This document shows, piece by piece, positions 9,386-19,188 of a DNA stretch of 41,278 nucleotides. A program made the position numbers and the translations under genes. How positions within the stretch are numbered: position 1 is the first letter of the stretch; each line of letters opens with the position of its first letter. Origin of the DNA: Muribaculaceae bacterium (lineage in GTDB: Bacteria > Bacteroidota > Bacteroidia > Bacteroidales > Muribaculaceae); NCBI GenBank assembly GCA_022509205.1, contig JAFLTR010000020.1, forward strand, positions 1 to 41,278. Direction: 5' to 3'. Below the pieces are notes generated by a model, which was not told the DNA's origin, did no database searches, and saw nothing but the letters and a program-made list of their open reading frames with translations.

Positions 9386-10573
9386 TTATTTTATTTTCAC
9401 AAATGGTTTCAATCCTGATGTTTTGATCCATTTGACCCATTCCTCTTGAGTGGCGATCTCTGTCTTATCCCAGGAAAATCCCCATTTATATTTCAGAGAG
9501 TCTGATGGATTCAATGTAGTGGCAATAAGGAGATGTTGATCCTTATTAAAAACGGAATCGGAACCGTTTTCAAGGATAATGCCTAAGAGTGCGCGACCAT
9601 ATTCAGGTTGCTGGGCCGGAGCGGAATAAGCAAGAAGGCTACTTTCGTTTTCGATTATCGGACTAATTTCATCTCTTAGAGGGAACCCGGTTGCAACAGT
9701 ATAAGGTTTCGTCATTCCTTCATACCATACTACTGAATTGTTAAGATAGCTGCCTGCATCGAGGTAGTTAATCCGGTGTTCTATTATTTTATCACCTTCG
9801 GGAAGCTCCACTGTCCCGAAATTCAGTTCATAAGAAAACCTCAATGGTCCGTTGTCCAGGATCTGAGTAGTTTCATAACACCAGGGATAGACCACCGAGT
9901 CGTTCAAAACGATAGCCGGAGCTCCCGCCCCCAAAGTCGGACCAACGGCAAAACTGTCCATCCCTTTCCCATGGTCAAGATGGTAGGAGAAAGTCTTGAT
10001 GAACTCCTCTGCAAGGTTATCATTAATTTGACGGAGGGAGTCCACCTTTGCCCATACTTCATCATCAGTTTCCGGAGCATAAAGTTGAGGCACTATCATT
10101 TCTTCCGTAGGATACTTGAAAAAAATATCATAACCGAAAGATTTTTCTCCAGCAGCCTGTGTGCCCGGGCCATAAATCCGGTAGCCTCCAAGTTCATTTT
10201 CATAGGACAGATCGTCTCGTCGCTTGGAATAGACAGTGCCCCATACAAGATTCTTATATTTAGGCAATGTATCAGAGGGATGGATTTTGAATTCCTTTGT
10301 TTCTCCGGGTTTCAGAGTTGCCTGAAATAAAATTAGGGAATCATAAGTTAATTGTGATGTGATTTCCTCGCCTTTGTTGTTTCTGACGATGAAATTTTTT
10401 GAATCCAGTTTTTCAAATATATCGGCTGCCGGAAGTTCCACCATATAGGTCATCTCCGTATCTGTCTGTGGGGCCGTCACTTCCACTTTTACCTCCTTGG
10501 CTCTTTGGCAAGCCGGCATAGACAGGAGTGCCAATATTACCGACAGGGGAAAAAAATTAAGCCCGGCTTTCAT
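9386..10573 (-). CDS. DUF4861-family lipoprotein
   Basis: The N-terminus MKAGLNFFPLSVILALLSMP followed by AC is a lipoprotein signal, predicting a lipid-anchored envelope protein of 395 aa. I recognise the body as DUF4861, with segments such as YLDAGSYLNNSVVWYEGM and an all-beta look. The biochemical activity is not established to my knowledge, but the family recurs beside glycoside hydrolases and lyases in Bacteroidota glycan loci. The open frame extends 339 nt further upstream, but that part antisense-reads the GH88 strand in another frame and is not protein-like, so the ATG at 10573 is chosen. The start overlaps the 3' end of the GH88 gene by 17 bp, implying co-translation. Confidence 0.8.
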   Translation of the reverse strand: MKAGLNFFPLSVILALLSMPACQRAKEVKVEVTAPQTDTEMTYMVELPAADIFEKLDSKNFIVRNNKGEEITSQLTYDSLILFQATLKPGETKEFKIHPSDTLPKYKNLVWGTVYSKRRDDLSYENELGGYRIYGPGTQAAGEKSFGYDIFFKYPTEEMIVPQLYAPETDDEVWAKVDSLRQINDNLAEEFIKTFSYHLDHGKGMDSFAVGPTLGAGAPAIVLNDSVVYPWCYETTQILDNGPLRFSYELNFGTVELPEGDKIIEHRINYLDAGSYLNNSVVWYEGMTKPYTVATGFPLRDEISPIIENESSLLAYSAPAQQPEYGRALLGIILENGSDSVFNKDQHLLIATTLNPSDSLKYKWGFSWDKTEIATQEEWVKWIKTSGLKPFVKIK

Positions 10574-11777
10574 TCTCCTGAAGTTTTTTGAGACGATTGA
10601 GAGCCTCGATATAGTAATAGTCTGCATAAATAATGGATGCATCGATTTCGGAACCGGCAGGCTTATGACCAGTTGAATGATCGAGGAAAGATACTTTGTT
10701 TTCTGTGGATCTGTAATTTTGACTACCAAGCGAAGCGAGCATTTTTTCGGCACAATGTCGGTAATTTGCCTGCTTTTCAGCGGAACAATAACCTTGTAAT
10801 TCCAGCAGTGCGGAAGCCACCACTGCAGCGGCTGATGCATCTCGCGGTGCAGATGGAATCGCGGGATCGTCGAAATCCCAGTATGGGACCAGGTCTTCCG
10901 GTAGTCTTGCAAGGTAAGCCTCTGTCACCTTTTGGGCAAAATCGAGAAACTTAGGATCCCGGGTTTCACGATACACCATTGTGTATCCATACACAGCCCA
11001 TGCCTGGCCTCTTGCCCAAGTGGAATCATCGGAATATCCCTGATGGGTAACACCTTTTAGGAAATTTCCGGATTCCGGATCATATACGGCAACATGAAAG
11101 CATGTACCGTCGGGCCGAAAATGGTTTTCCATAGTAGTGGTGGCGTGATTCACGGCTATGTCATATAAATCCTTGGATCCTCCATTTTTAGCAGCCCAGA
11201 AAAGCAGTTCAAGGTTTATCATATTGTCCATGATGGTGTTGTGACCACCAAACATCTCCACATTTCTTGGCCATGAAAGGAGGGTGCCCACATTGGGGTT
11301 ATATAAGGTAGCAAGCGAATCTGCCGATTCTAAAAGCACATTTTTATAATCCTCATTGGCAGTCAGCCGATATCCGTTACCATAGCTGCATAGCATGATG
11401 AATCCAAGGTCATGGTCATAGACCGGTTGACGGGAAAGATAACCAAGTGAGGATGTATAATTTTCCGCCTCTTTCCTGATTTCAGGGTCGCCGGTATATT
11501 CATAATCGAGCCATAATATCCCCGGCCAGAATCCCGAACACCATTCCTCCGCAATGGCCGGTCGGCACTTCCAGGAGGTTTCCTCTCCCTGGATATTACG
11601 TGGCATCATCTTATAATCGACGGAATCCTCTTTTAGCGCCATCAGACCCTTTGTCACCTTGGTATGGCAATAAGCCAGGTCTTCACTGACATCATAAGCC
11701 TCTTGTGGTTTATCTGCACCACAAGCACCCATAGCCAAAGCCAGTGAACAAGGGAAAAATAATTTCAGAATATTCAT
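10557..11777 (-). CDS. GH88 unsaturated glucuronyl hydrolase, lipoprotein
   Basis: Predicted d-4,5-unsaturated beta-glucuronyl hydrolase, which removes the unsaturated uronate left at the non-reducing end by a polysaccharide lyase. Supporting motifs are WCSGFWPGILWL (79-90), DHDLGF (121-126) and TIMDNMINLELLFWA (from 181). The Asp residues in the last two correspond in type to the two catalytic Asp of the family. QGYSDDSTWARGQAW and a late YADYYYIEAL complete the alpha/alpha barrel pattern. A hydrophobic leader ending in Cys19 predicts a lipoprotein. GH105 is the main alternative, but DHDLGF and SDDSTWARGQAW fit GH88 better. The gene is divergent from the lyase at 11938, which would make its substrate. 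Confidence 0.88.
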   Translation of the reverse strand: MNILKLFFPCSLALAMGACGADKPQEAYDVSEDLAYCHTKVTKGLMALKEDSVDYKMMPRNIQGEETSWKCRPAIAEEWCSGFWPGILWLDYEYTGDPEIRKEAENYTSSLGYLSRQPVYDHDLGFIMLCSYGNGYRLTANEDYKNVLLESADSLATLYNPNVGTLLSWPRNVEMFGGHNTIMDNMINLELLFWAAKNGGSKDLYDIAVNHATTTMENHFRPDGTCFHVAVYDPESGNFLKGVTHQGYSDDSTWARGQAWAVYGYTMVYRETRDPKFLDFAQKVTEAYLARLPEDLVPYWDFDDPAIPSAPRDASAAAVVASALLELQGYCSAEKQANYRHCAEKMLASLGSQNYRSTENKVSFLDHSTGHKPAGSEIDASIIYADYYYIEALNRLKKLQENESRA

Positions 11778-11786
11778 TTTCTGTTA

Positions 11787-11794
11787 TATTTTTG
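11787..11794 (+). promoter_or_regulatory. Possible -7 box for the lyase gene
   Basis: TATTTTTG fits TAnnTTTG on the plus strand in the 160-bp divergent region. No good -33 box is seen and it would give a leader of about 140 nt, so the assignment is weak. Confidence 0.25.
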
Positions 11795-11937
11795 CGTTTC
11801 AGATTCAATTCTTCAACTTTTAATACGAAGAAAAGGCTTATCCCACTTAATCGGGAACGTGTCATAAAAAGAGGGCGTCTCCCTTACTTATTAGGCGATA
11901 TAAGGGATTTATCCGTATTAATAGAAAAAATATAGAG

Positions 11938-14661
11938 ATGAAAAAGCTTTTGTTTATATTAGTTGTCATTGTTTTCTACGTTTTCCCCGCTTATTCAAAG
12001 AAGAAGACGGAGTCACCGTCAGTGCCTGTTCATCCGGCATACCTCACGACGCCCCGGGGTATTGAAGATACCAAACGTCTCATAGGAGAGGAACAATGGG
12101 CTCAGGAAGTTTTTTCAAACCTTAAAAAAAAGACTGACAAATATGCTGACATGGATCCGGAGTGGCTTACATCTCGGTTGCAGATGTATTGGAACTCTCA
12201 TGCGACGGACGTATTCATAAATGGTGAATTTTATGAGAAAGCAGGAGGGGAAAAGTCTCCTGTGCCCACAGTCACATTTACAGGTTCGAGAGGTCATGGC
12301 ACAGACTATGTGCGTCCCCGCCTGGAAGACGTCACCCCATACGATGAAGATCCCCGGGGTAAATATCTGGCAGCCAAGTCCGACGGGAAAATGGAATGGG
12401 TGCCCCTCAGCAAGACCGGTAGGATTATAGAAAGTATCAATAATGAGATACTTGGGATAGCACGCGATGCCGCATTCCTTTATGCCGTGACAGGAGAAGA
12501 AAAATATGCACGACTGGCGGATTCTGTTTTCGACACGTATATGAAAGGGATCTATTATAGAAATGTCCCTATTGATCTTAACAACGGCCATCAGCAGACT
12601 TTGGTGGGCATGACATCTTTCGAGGTGATCCATGAAGATGCTCTCGATGCGTTGGTTCCACTCTATGATTTTCTTTATGAATATATCAGGGCGCAAAGAC
12701 CCGATGATTTACACATATATGAGACGGCATTCAAGAAATGGGCAGATAATCTTATAGATAAAGGGGTGCCACACAACAACTGGAACCTTATGCAAGCCCG
12801 CTATATTGTTAACATAGCCCTGATTCTCGGCGATGATGCTTACTATAGCGATTGCAAAGGGAAACAATATTATGTAGACTATGTAAAGAACCGAAATTCT
12901 ATCCGTCAGTGGTCGCTCAAAGAGCTTGCTGATTATGGATTCGACCCTTGCAACGGGATCTGGTCTGAATGTCCCGGATATAGCACGGGCGTTGTAGTAA
13001 ACGACTATGCTTCATTTATACAACTCTTCGACCGTAATCTCGCGACTGACCTTGCAGAGGAAATCCCGGTGGTGGGTAAAGCGGTTATGGCTCTTCCTCA
13101 ATATCTTTTCCCAAATATGATAATGGTAGGTTTCGGTGACACTCATCCCGGACCTATCAAGATAGAACCCATTGAAAATATGATCCGGAATGCCCAAGCC
13201 AATGGTAAAAGAGAGGATGAAATAAAATTTACTCGTCTCTTGAAAACCTTACGTCCCGATGCAACACTATCTGCCGGAACTCAGAAACCTCGGGTTGCAG
13301 TCAATTCCTTTTATGCCGACAAACCTTTAGAGATTGATTCAACGGTTCCTGCAGGCGTCATTGATGATTATGTTTCGGCTCTCTTTTATGCTCCTAATGT
13401 AAGCTGGGTGGTTCAAAGAAGCGGTATGCAACCCTCAAGCCTGATGGTTTCGCTCAATGGCAGCGAAGGCAACCATATGCATTCCAACGGTATAAACCTC
13501 GAACTCTACGGAAAAGGGTTTACTTTAGGTCCTGATGCCGGTATCGGTAAGACCCTATATCAAGGTTTGGATTATCTGGAGTATTACAGTCAGTTCCCGG
13601 CACATAATACTGTATGCGTCAACGGCATTTCCTCTTATCCAGTGATGAAGAGCCATCATCCCTTCAAACTAAGATCACACTATCCGGAGAATGAGTCGAA
13701 TTTCTATTCTCCTGTGAGCTATACGGATATCGAATTCGTCGAACCGGAAACTTTTGCACTTCAAAACCGTTTTACGGGTATAGTGACCGTTGACTCTGTA
13801 AGTGGCTATTATGTTGATATTTTCCGTAGCCACATTCCTGAGGGTGGAGACAAAACTCACGATTATTTCTATCATAACCTTGGGCAAAGAATGAAAATCA
13901 CCGGAGCAGAAGGTGAAAATCTTGACCTGCAACCCACGGAAGAACTTGCTTTTGCAGGGGCACATCTTTTTGCATATTCCTATCTCTATGATAAGAAATC
14001 TCAGGAAACCGAAAAAGATATAAAAACTGTCTTTACAATTGACATGCCGGATTCCACACAAATCGATATGACAATGTGGATGAAAGGAGAAAAAGACAGG
14101 AAAATATTTAAGGCATTGAGCCCAATGACTGAGGGTCTAAGCCGTACCGCAGGGATGCCATATAATATATCGGAGCAGCCTACTCTTACCTTTGTGGCAC
14201 GACAATATGGTGAAGCTCTTTCAAGGCCTTTCGTGGCTATATATGAACCATCATCGACCATGGAACCGGGTACTATAATGAATGTGGAATTTCCTGAATT
14301 GAAAATAGGTGCCTCTGAAGATGTCGCTATACAAGTAAACCATAAAAACGGTTTGCAAGACTTGATTATCTACTCATCAGACACCAGTAGGAAATCCGGA
14401 TTAGAAGGTGTTGAATCAGACGCCTCATATCTATTCGTGCGTAAAGGAGATGCCGGAGTAGAGAGAATCTTCCTCGGAAATGTGACAGATGCACAAATAG
14501 AGGATATTACGTTAAAGGCACAAGTTCCTGTAGATCTCCTTCTTGAAAAGTCAGGCGACTCCTGGCATTATCGCACTACCGGCGATGCTACTCTTAAAAT
14601 AGGAGACAGTAACCATTCTCTTCATTCGACATCCCAATATACCACATACCGCTCGTTGTGA
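11938..14661 (+). CDS. Heparinase II/III-fold polysaccharide lyase, secreted
   Basis: A 907-aa protein with a Sec signal (MKKLLFILVVIVFYVFPAYS). The N-terminal half is an alpha-helical toroid of alginate-lyase/heparinase type (about 80-440), with HNNWNLMQARY near 280 and ECPGYSTGVVVNDYA near 345. The C-terminal half is a heparinase II/III-like beta-sandwich (about 460-900) with GNHMHSNGINLELYGKG near 517 and FPAHNTVCVNG near 550. Asn/His, Tyr and His in these segments are candidate catalytic residues. The enzyme should cleave a uronic-acid polysaccharide by beta-elimination; its exact PL family cannot be fixed from sequence reading. The neighbouring GH88 is consistent with lyase activity. Its last 40 bases overlap the end of the convergent GH127 gene. 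Confidence 0.75.
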   Translation: MKKLLFILVVIVFYVFPAYSKKKTESPSVPVHPAYLTTPRGIEDTKRLIGEEQWAQEVFSNLKKKTDKYADMDPEWLTSRLQMYWNSHATDVFINGEFYEKAGGEKSPVPTVTFTGSRGHGTDYVRPRLEDVTPYDEDPRGKYLAAKSDGKMEWVPLSKTGRIIESINNEILGIARDAAFLYAVTGEEKYARLADSVFDTYMKGIYYRNVPIDLNNGHQQTLVGMTSFEVIHEDALDALVPLYDFLYEYIRAQRPDDLHIYETAFKKWADNLIDKGVPHNNWNLMQARYIVNIALILGDDAYYSDCKGKQYYVDYVKNRNSIRQWSLKELADYGFDPCNGIWSECPGYSTGVVVNDYASFIQLFDRNLATDLAEEIPVVGKAVMALPQYLFPNMIMVGFGDTHPGPIKIEPIENMIRNAQANGKREDEIKFTRLLKTLRPDATLSAGTQKPRVAVNSFYADKPLEIDSTVPAGVIDDYVSALFYAPNVSWVVQRSGMQPSSLMVSLNGSEGNHMHSNGINLELYGKGFTLGPDAGIGKTLYQGLDYLEYYSQFPAHNTVCVNGISSYPVMKSHHPFKLRSHYPENESNFYSPVSYTDIEFVEPETFALQNRFTGIVTVDSVSGYYVDIFRSHIPEGGDKTHDYFYHNLGQRMKITGAEGENLDLQPTEELAFAGAHLFAYSYLYDKKSQETEKDIKTVFTIDMPDSTQIDMTMWMKGEKDRKIFKALSPMTEGLSRTAGMPYNISEQPTLTFVARQYGEALSRPFVAIYEPSSTMEPGTIMNVEFPELKIGASEDVAIQVNHKNGLQDLIIYSSDTSRKSGLEGVESDASYLFVRKGDAGVERIFLGNVTDAQIEDITLKAQVPVDLLLEKSGDSWHYRTTGDATLKIGDSNHSLHSTSQYTTYRSL

Positions 14662-16510
14662 ACATCATATAGCGGTTCCACTATCACGCCTTGTTCTGTT
14701 TCCCATTTCAGACCATCAAGTTTCTTAAGTTTTTTGATATTTAGGGATGTCGGAAGGTTTTCGGGGATATGATAATCGTAGGTGTAGTAATCATTATATA
14801 GTTCCGGATTGCTAACAGGTGCCGGAGTTTCCATACCTTCAGTTCCTAATCTACCGGCCAGCACAATCGGGCCATATCTCAGCGATCTTTTGGATGGATT
14901 GCCTGGCAACTCTACAAATTCAAAATCAATTCCGAATTTGATATCTATCCGGTCGCCATCATTCCATATTCTTTTCATGGTGGCAAACCCTTTATCATCC
15001 TTTTTAAAAGATAGCTTTTTTCCATTGATCTTGATATCCATTGTTTTAGCCCAAGCCGGCACTCTCACTTTAATTGTCGTTGGAGTACTCTTTTTACCAT
15101 TGACTCTCAATGTAGTTGATGGGTCATAGGGGAAAGCTGTCTCTTGAGTAATACCCAGACCGGTAGCTTCCCGGGCTAATTCGGAAGGGATAAAAAGATT
15201 GACGAAAAGAGTCTCATTTTCGGGGTCATGGAAATATATGCTTTCACCATATTTGGCATGGTTCTCAAACCCACTGCCTACACAACACCAGAAAGAATTT
15301 TCAGGAGTTGAATACACACGGTGGCTTCCGGTTTTGAGAGGGAGGAAATATCCAACCATTCCCGTTTCCGGATTCTGTTGCCCCAGAATATGATTATACA
15401 GGGCTATTTCATAATAATCAAATAACCGTGCATCAGGATTATGTGAAAACAGATGTTTTCCAAGTTTCAACATATTGTAGGTCACACAGGTTTCACCCGT
15501 ATAACCGCTTAAATGTTCCTCAAACTTGTCAAGCGGGAAGAAATGTTCCTTATCACTGAGACTCCCGGTGGAGAAGATATGACTCATCATCTCATCCCAG
15601 AAAAATTCACTAAGTCGGAGGCTTTCCCGATTTCCGGTGATCTCGTAATTTCTAATCTCCCCAATCACTTTTGGAATAAACGTGTTGGTGTGTTTAGTGC
15701 CGAAATCATTGTTCCCGGCTTTCAATGGATCGATCACCTCATTATGATAGAAGAAATCTCCGAGCCATTTATATCTTTCATTTCCAGTCACAGCAAAAAG
15801 ATTGTAGAAAGCCTCATTCATTCCTCCAAATTCATTTCGGAGCATCTTCTGTCGGGTTGAAGCGTCAATATCTTTCAACTTTACATAAGCCCAATTGCCA
15901 ATCCCTTTTGCAACCTCCAGAGCATCGTTGTTATTCATATATAGATATTGGTCGATGAGACCGGATAGCAACTTATGGAGAGTATACCAGGGAGCCCAAA
16001 CGCTTTCTCCCCTTATATTCCGGTTTATCAATTCTTCAGGGAAAGCACTCAGATAACCGTTGCCCAATTTCTCTTGCACCAATTTTAACCCGGATATGAT
16101 ACTATCTGACTTTAATTTGAAAATCGAATCGCCGGTGCCATTATAGATAAGAGCAAAGGCTGACATTAGATGACCCGTGGTGTGTCCTCTAAGTTCGCAA
16201 TCAAGAGATTCCCACCCACCATATTTTTTACTGTCATATATCCACCTTCACGTCCGGCCCATACGCCCGCATTGTTATAGAAAGAATGCAACAGACGGTC
16301 GATAGATATGTTTGCCATCCACGCGGAATCACGGTCTTGGTTCTCTTTGACACGACCGGGTAGAAGTGTCACATCCCTAAGATCAAAACTCTCTGCCACT
16401 ACCGGAGTGGCTGTAACCTTCTGTTTATTCTTAAATTGGCCGGGATAGAAAGACTGTGCCATTAAATTTCCGACCCCTAACACCAACAAGCATACTAACT
16501 TGTATCTCAT
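14622..16510 (-). pseudogene. GH127/GH146 beta-L-arabinofuranosidase, interrupted by a -1 frameshift
   Basis: Two minus-strand frames together encode one DUF1680 enzyme. The first (ATG at 16510) has a signal peptide and the family start NQDRDSAWMANISIDRLLHSF, then leaves frame after GGYMTVKN and stops at 16166. Shifting by -1 at the A-run (16224-16229) continues as YGGWESLDCELRGHTTGHL and then the long second frame, giving 629 aa, the expected family length. GETCVTYNML and FWCCVGSGFENHAKYG carry the Glu/Cys residues expected for the zinc-cysteine active site. The enzyme would release beta-L-arabinofuranose. The break may be a true mutation, a homopolymer sequencing error, or a used frameshift. 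Its start overlaps the alpha/beta hydrolase stop (TAATG). Confidence 0.85.
16223..16229 (-). other. A-AAA-AAT heptamer at the GH127 frameshift
   Basis: In the upstream reading frame the codons are GTA AAA AAT, so the heptamer has the X-XXY-YYZ phase of a -1 slippery site. A -1 slip here continues directly into the frame encoding the rest of the enzyme. No clear stimulatory stem-loop or upstream Shine-Dalgarno was identified. Confidence 0.5.
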
Positions 16511-17730
16511 TAATTATCTCTTGTTAATTGGATATTAATCTCTTGCACGGCAGATTTATATTTCTCATCGCCATCAGCCTCGACGCATAAAGTGATTCCG
16601 CTCCAAAGTCTTTTGGGATCATTCCCCACATAGGCGGCGTCAAACTTGAAACTATTATCACCGGTTTGTATCGCCGGACCGGAAATTAATGTCAGGCGTG
16701 GTTCACTTTTGGCATGTGCGTCGCTCAGACTATCACGGTTTTCATTAACAAACACAGGTTTCAATGTGAATTCTTCCCCGGGAATCTTCAGGTTAATCTT
16801 TATATGGCTTGCAGTGTCGTAGGGAACCAAAACACCGTCTTTCTCCACGGAGACAAACTGCTTAAGTTTTCCATAGCTTTCCCGGTAACGCTTTTGAGTC
16901 ATTTCGACCATTTCCCGGTCGTGATACCAGAATTGTTCATGAAAATTCAAGCTTTCGGAACCATCTTCATTCCATTTAGAATAGAAAACCCCCTCTTTCG
17001 GTCCGGGATTGTCAAGGCTCTTTTCAATAAATTTCGCTATGTAATCCTGCGTCTCTTGGCAGAGGTCGAAATGCCCTTTGCCGGCGTCACATAAAAAAGA
17101 GATACGGCTGTCAGGATACATCATCTTGAAAGCCAGAGCGGGTCTTACCCTCGCATCCCACCACTCATATTCACCTTCCACCATAAGGCCGGGAATGTTG
17201 TCAATGTTCCGGGTGCGTCCCCACTCTATGTTCTCCCTACCATAACCGCAGAGATTTGTTCTCGGAGCATCCCCATGAAAAGAGACCACGCAAAGGGTCT
17301 TCTCAGGGTTCCATGCCGCAAAATTCCAGGGGAATGTTGCCTGAGCAGAATGGCCAAACGGAATAATTTTTGCCTCCCTAAGCTCTTGATGCCCGGTAGT
17401 CTCGGCCAGATCGTTGATTATTTTTTCAAATCTTTCCTGACAGCCCTGACTTATATCCCAATTCTGGGAACCTGACTGAACAAAGGCCATTGCGACTCCA
17501 AGACTATCCATTTTGCCGCTGAAACGGGGGCTACGAAACAATACCTCCTCAGTCATGTTCTGATGGCAATAAAGGATAGCTTTTACATCTTTGTCTTTAG
17601 GTAGTCTCAGACACACTTTATTGCCATCCTCTCCCATAATACAGTCAAAATCCGTCTCCGACATACCTTGTGACATCCCGGAAAATGCTATCGCCACCAG
17701 TAACGATATGAATAAGAGTTTCTTTTTCAT
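16510..17730 (-). CDS. Secreted alpha/beta hydrolase (possible glycan esterase)
   Basis: A signal peptide (MKKKLLFISLLVAIAFSGMS) precedes an alpha/beta-hydrolase domain of about 250 residues. The nucleophile elbow is GHSAQA (near residue 150), with a likely catalytic His in AGKGHFDL (near 245) and an acidic candidate in MVEGEYEWWD. A C-terminal region of about 130 residues, rich in beta-strand-like sequence, follows. No substrate can be assigned. The context, one base after the beta-helix gene and overlapping the GH127 gene, suggests it removes an ester (acetyl, methyl or feruloyl) from the same glycan; that is inference. A peptidase is the alternative. Confidence 0.7.
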   Translation of the reverse strand: MKKKLLFISLLVAIAFSGMSQGMSETDFDCIMGEDGNKVCLRLPKDKDVKAILYCHQNMTEEVLFRSPRFSGKMDSLGVAMAFVQSGSQNWDISQGCQERFEKIINDLAETTGHQELREAKIIPFGHSAQATFPWNFAAWNPEKTLCVVSFHGDAPRTNLCGYGRENIEWGRTRNIDNIPGLMVEGEYEWWDARVRPALAFKMMYPDSRISFLCDAGKGHFDLCQETQDYIAKFIEKSLDNPGPKEGVFYSKWNEDGSESLNFHEQFWYHDREMVEMTQKRYRESYGKLKQFVSVEKDGVLVPYDTASHIKINLKIPGEEFTLKPVFVNENRDSLSDAHAKSEPRLTLISGPAIQTGDNSFKFDAAYVGNDPKRLWSGITLCVEADGDEKYKSAVQEINIQLTRDN

Positions 17731-17731
17731 C

Positions 17732-19177
17732 TTATTTGAACACTACATTTTCCACATGGTTGCCTACATATATCCGAGCCATGTCTCCGGTTTTATACCA
17801 GCGCGGTTTTCCCGGCATTTCATCAAATATCTTTTCTCCGTTGACTTTCAGATTATCGAAAGTGATATTCCTTACCTTTCTCTCTTCATCATATCCCTCG
17901 ATTAAAGAGAGTTCGGAATTTTTCCCTGTATAGTCGATATCCTTGAAAAGCAGATCCTCCACAAGAAGTCCCGGAGCTTTGCAATATTTCTCATTATGGA
18001 AAATTCTGACATTAAGTAGCTGACCCTTTCGGAAGTCTTCAATCCTAACATTATCGAATACAACATCCCTGACGATATTATTGTCGCCGCAATTGACGGT
18101 CAGGCAACCCTGATAGTCTATCTGTGGCTCATAATGATCAAGTATGTCGATATTTCTGTAGCATAAATTCTGAATGGTGTCAGGCGTGGCCTCGACTCCT
18201 ATTTCAGTTGCTGCGCCATGGAGTCCTACCATTATAGGGTGGGCAACATCTGCCCAAAGAGTGGAATTTTCCATCGTGATATTTTTACATCCCCCTTTGA
18301 ATCCTTTACGGGTGGCATAGACGGTATGACAGTCGTCGCTGTTACGACAGAACACTCTGTCATAGTCTACATTGCTACTTGCAAAAATGTTCATGCCGTC
18401 GCCCCATCCATAACTGCTTATCGATTTCACATTTGAAACCTTAACAGAATCACTTCCTCCAATCGGCAATTGTGTCACAATCACTCCATCAACCTCCACA
18501 TTCCGGGAATTTTTCACACTTATTCCAGCATCCCGGAAATCGGGATGTATCTCTCCTCGCCCGAATATCCTGACATCCTCCACGCCATCGCATATAATAT
18601 GACCCTTAACCCTGGCTCCGCCATCTACATAGACCCTGGCTCCTGACTCCACCATCAATGTGTCGCCCGGTAACTCATGCAGCCCGGGAGCGAAATATAT
18701 CCATTTTTTGTTCTTTTTCAATTCTTTTGGATTCGGCCGGTTAATGTCAACCGGGTTTGCAAACAGATGCAAGTTGCGGAAAATATCTCCATTGAATTCT
18801 ACCGACAGATTTGCCGGATTTATCAATGAGAAACGGAGAGTATCCCCGGTAAGGGTTGGCCTTAAGCCATAAGAAAGAGGGCGGACTACTCCTTGTCCAG
18901 CTTCGGTGTAGGAGGGTATTACTTCCACCTCCACTTCTCCGTCAAAATCGAAATATGCCATGGAGGCAATCCTGACATTATGGCCCGTTACATCAGCCTG
19001 ATCCACTTTCACAGGATAGACAGCAATATCCTCCCATTCTCCCAAAGGGAGTTGCCTCACTCTCACCCGATAATCATCGAGAGTGACCACCTCTTCACCC
19101 GCAGGATAAGTTATAACCTTTCCGTAACCAGAGACTATTGCGAGGGCGATAATACCGATTGTCAGCAATTTCCTCAT
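17732..19177 (-). CDS. Secreted right-handed beta-helix protein, GH28/GH49-like
   Basis: A 481-aa protein with a signal peptide. Residues about 20-150 form a beta-rich N-terminal domain ending in FNGDIFRNLHLFANP, followed by a parallel beta-helix with repeated short strands (for example VRIFGRGEIHPDF, VKNSRNVEVDGV, CRNSDDCHTVYA). GDGMNIF and NSDDC lie where GH28-type enzymes carry catalytic Asp residues, but the full GH28 signature is not present, so a GH49-like or uncharacterised family is possible. Expected action is hydrolysis of a galacturonan-like or other backbone; the substrate is unknown. It is second in a minus-strand operon, 11 bp after GH97. Confidence 0.7.
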   Translation of the reverse strand: MRKLLTIGIIALAIVSGYGKVITYPAGEEVVTLDDYRVRVRQLPLGEWEDIAVYPVKVDQADVTGHNVRIASMAYFDFDGEVEVEVIPSYTEAGQGVVRPLSYGLRPTLTGDTLRFSLINPANLSVEFNGDIFRNLHLFANPVDINRPNPKELKKNKKWIYFAPGLHELPGDTLMVESGARVYVDGGARVKGHIICDGVEDVRIFGRGEIHPDFRDAGISVKNSRNVEVDGVIVTQLPIGGSDSVKVSNVKSISSYGWGDGMNIFASSNVDYDRVFCRNSDDCHTVYATRKGFKGGCKNITMENSTLWADVAHPIMVGLHGAATEIGVEATPDTIQNLCYRNIDILDHYEPQIDYQGCLTVNCGDNNIVRDVVFDNVRIEDFRKGQLLNVRIFHNEKYCKAPGLLVEDLLFKDIDYTGKNSELSLIEGYDEERKVRNITFDNLKVNGEKIFDEMPGKPRWYKTGDMARIYVGNHVENVVFK

Positions 19178-19188
19178 TATATGTTTTC

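Noticed and set aside
10574-10912. Upstream extension of the DUF4861 open frame
   Set aside because: This stretch lies inside the GH88 gene on the same strand in another frame and lacks family similarity. The lipoprotein signal begins at the ATG at 10573.
11744-11935. A 63-aa plus-strand open frame before the lyase gene
   Set aside because: It starts inside the GH88 coding region and has no family resemblance or hydrophobic pattern; more likely leader DNA.
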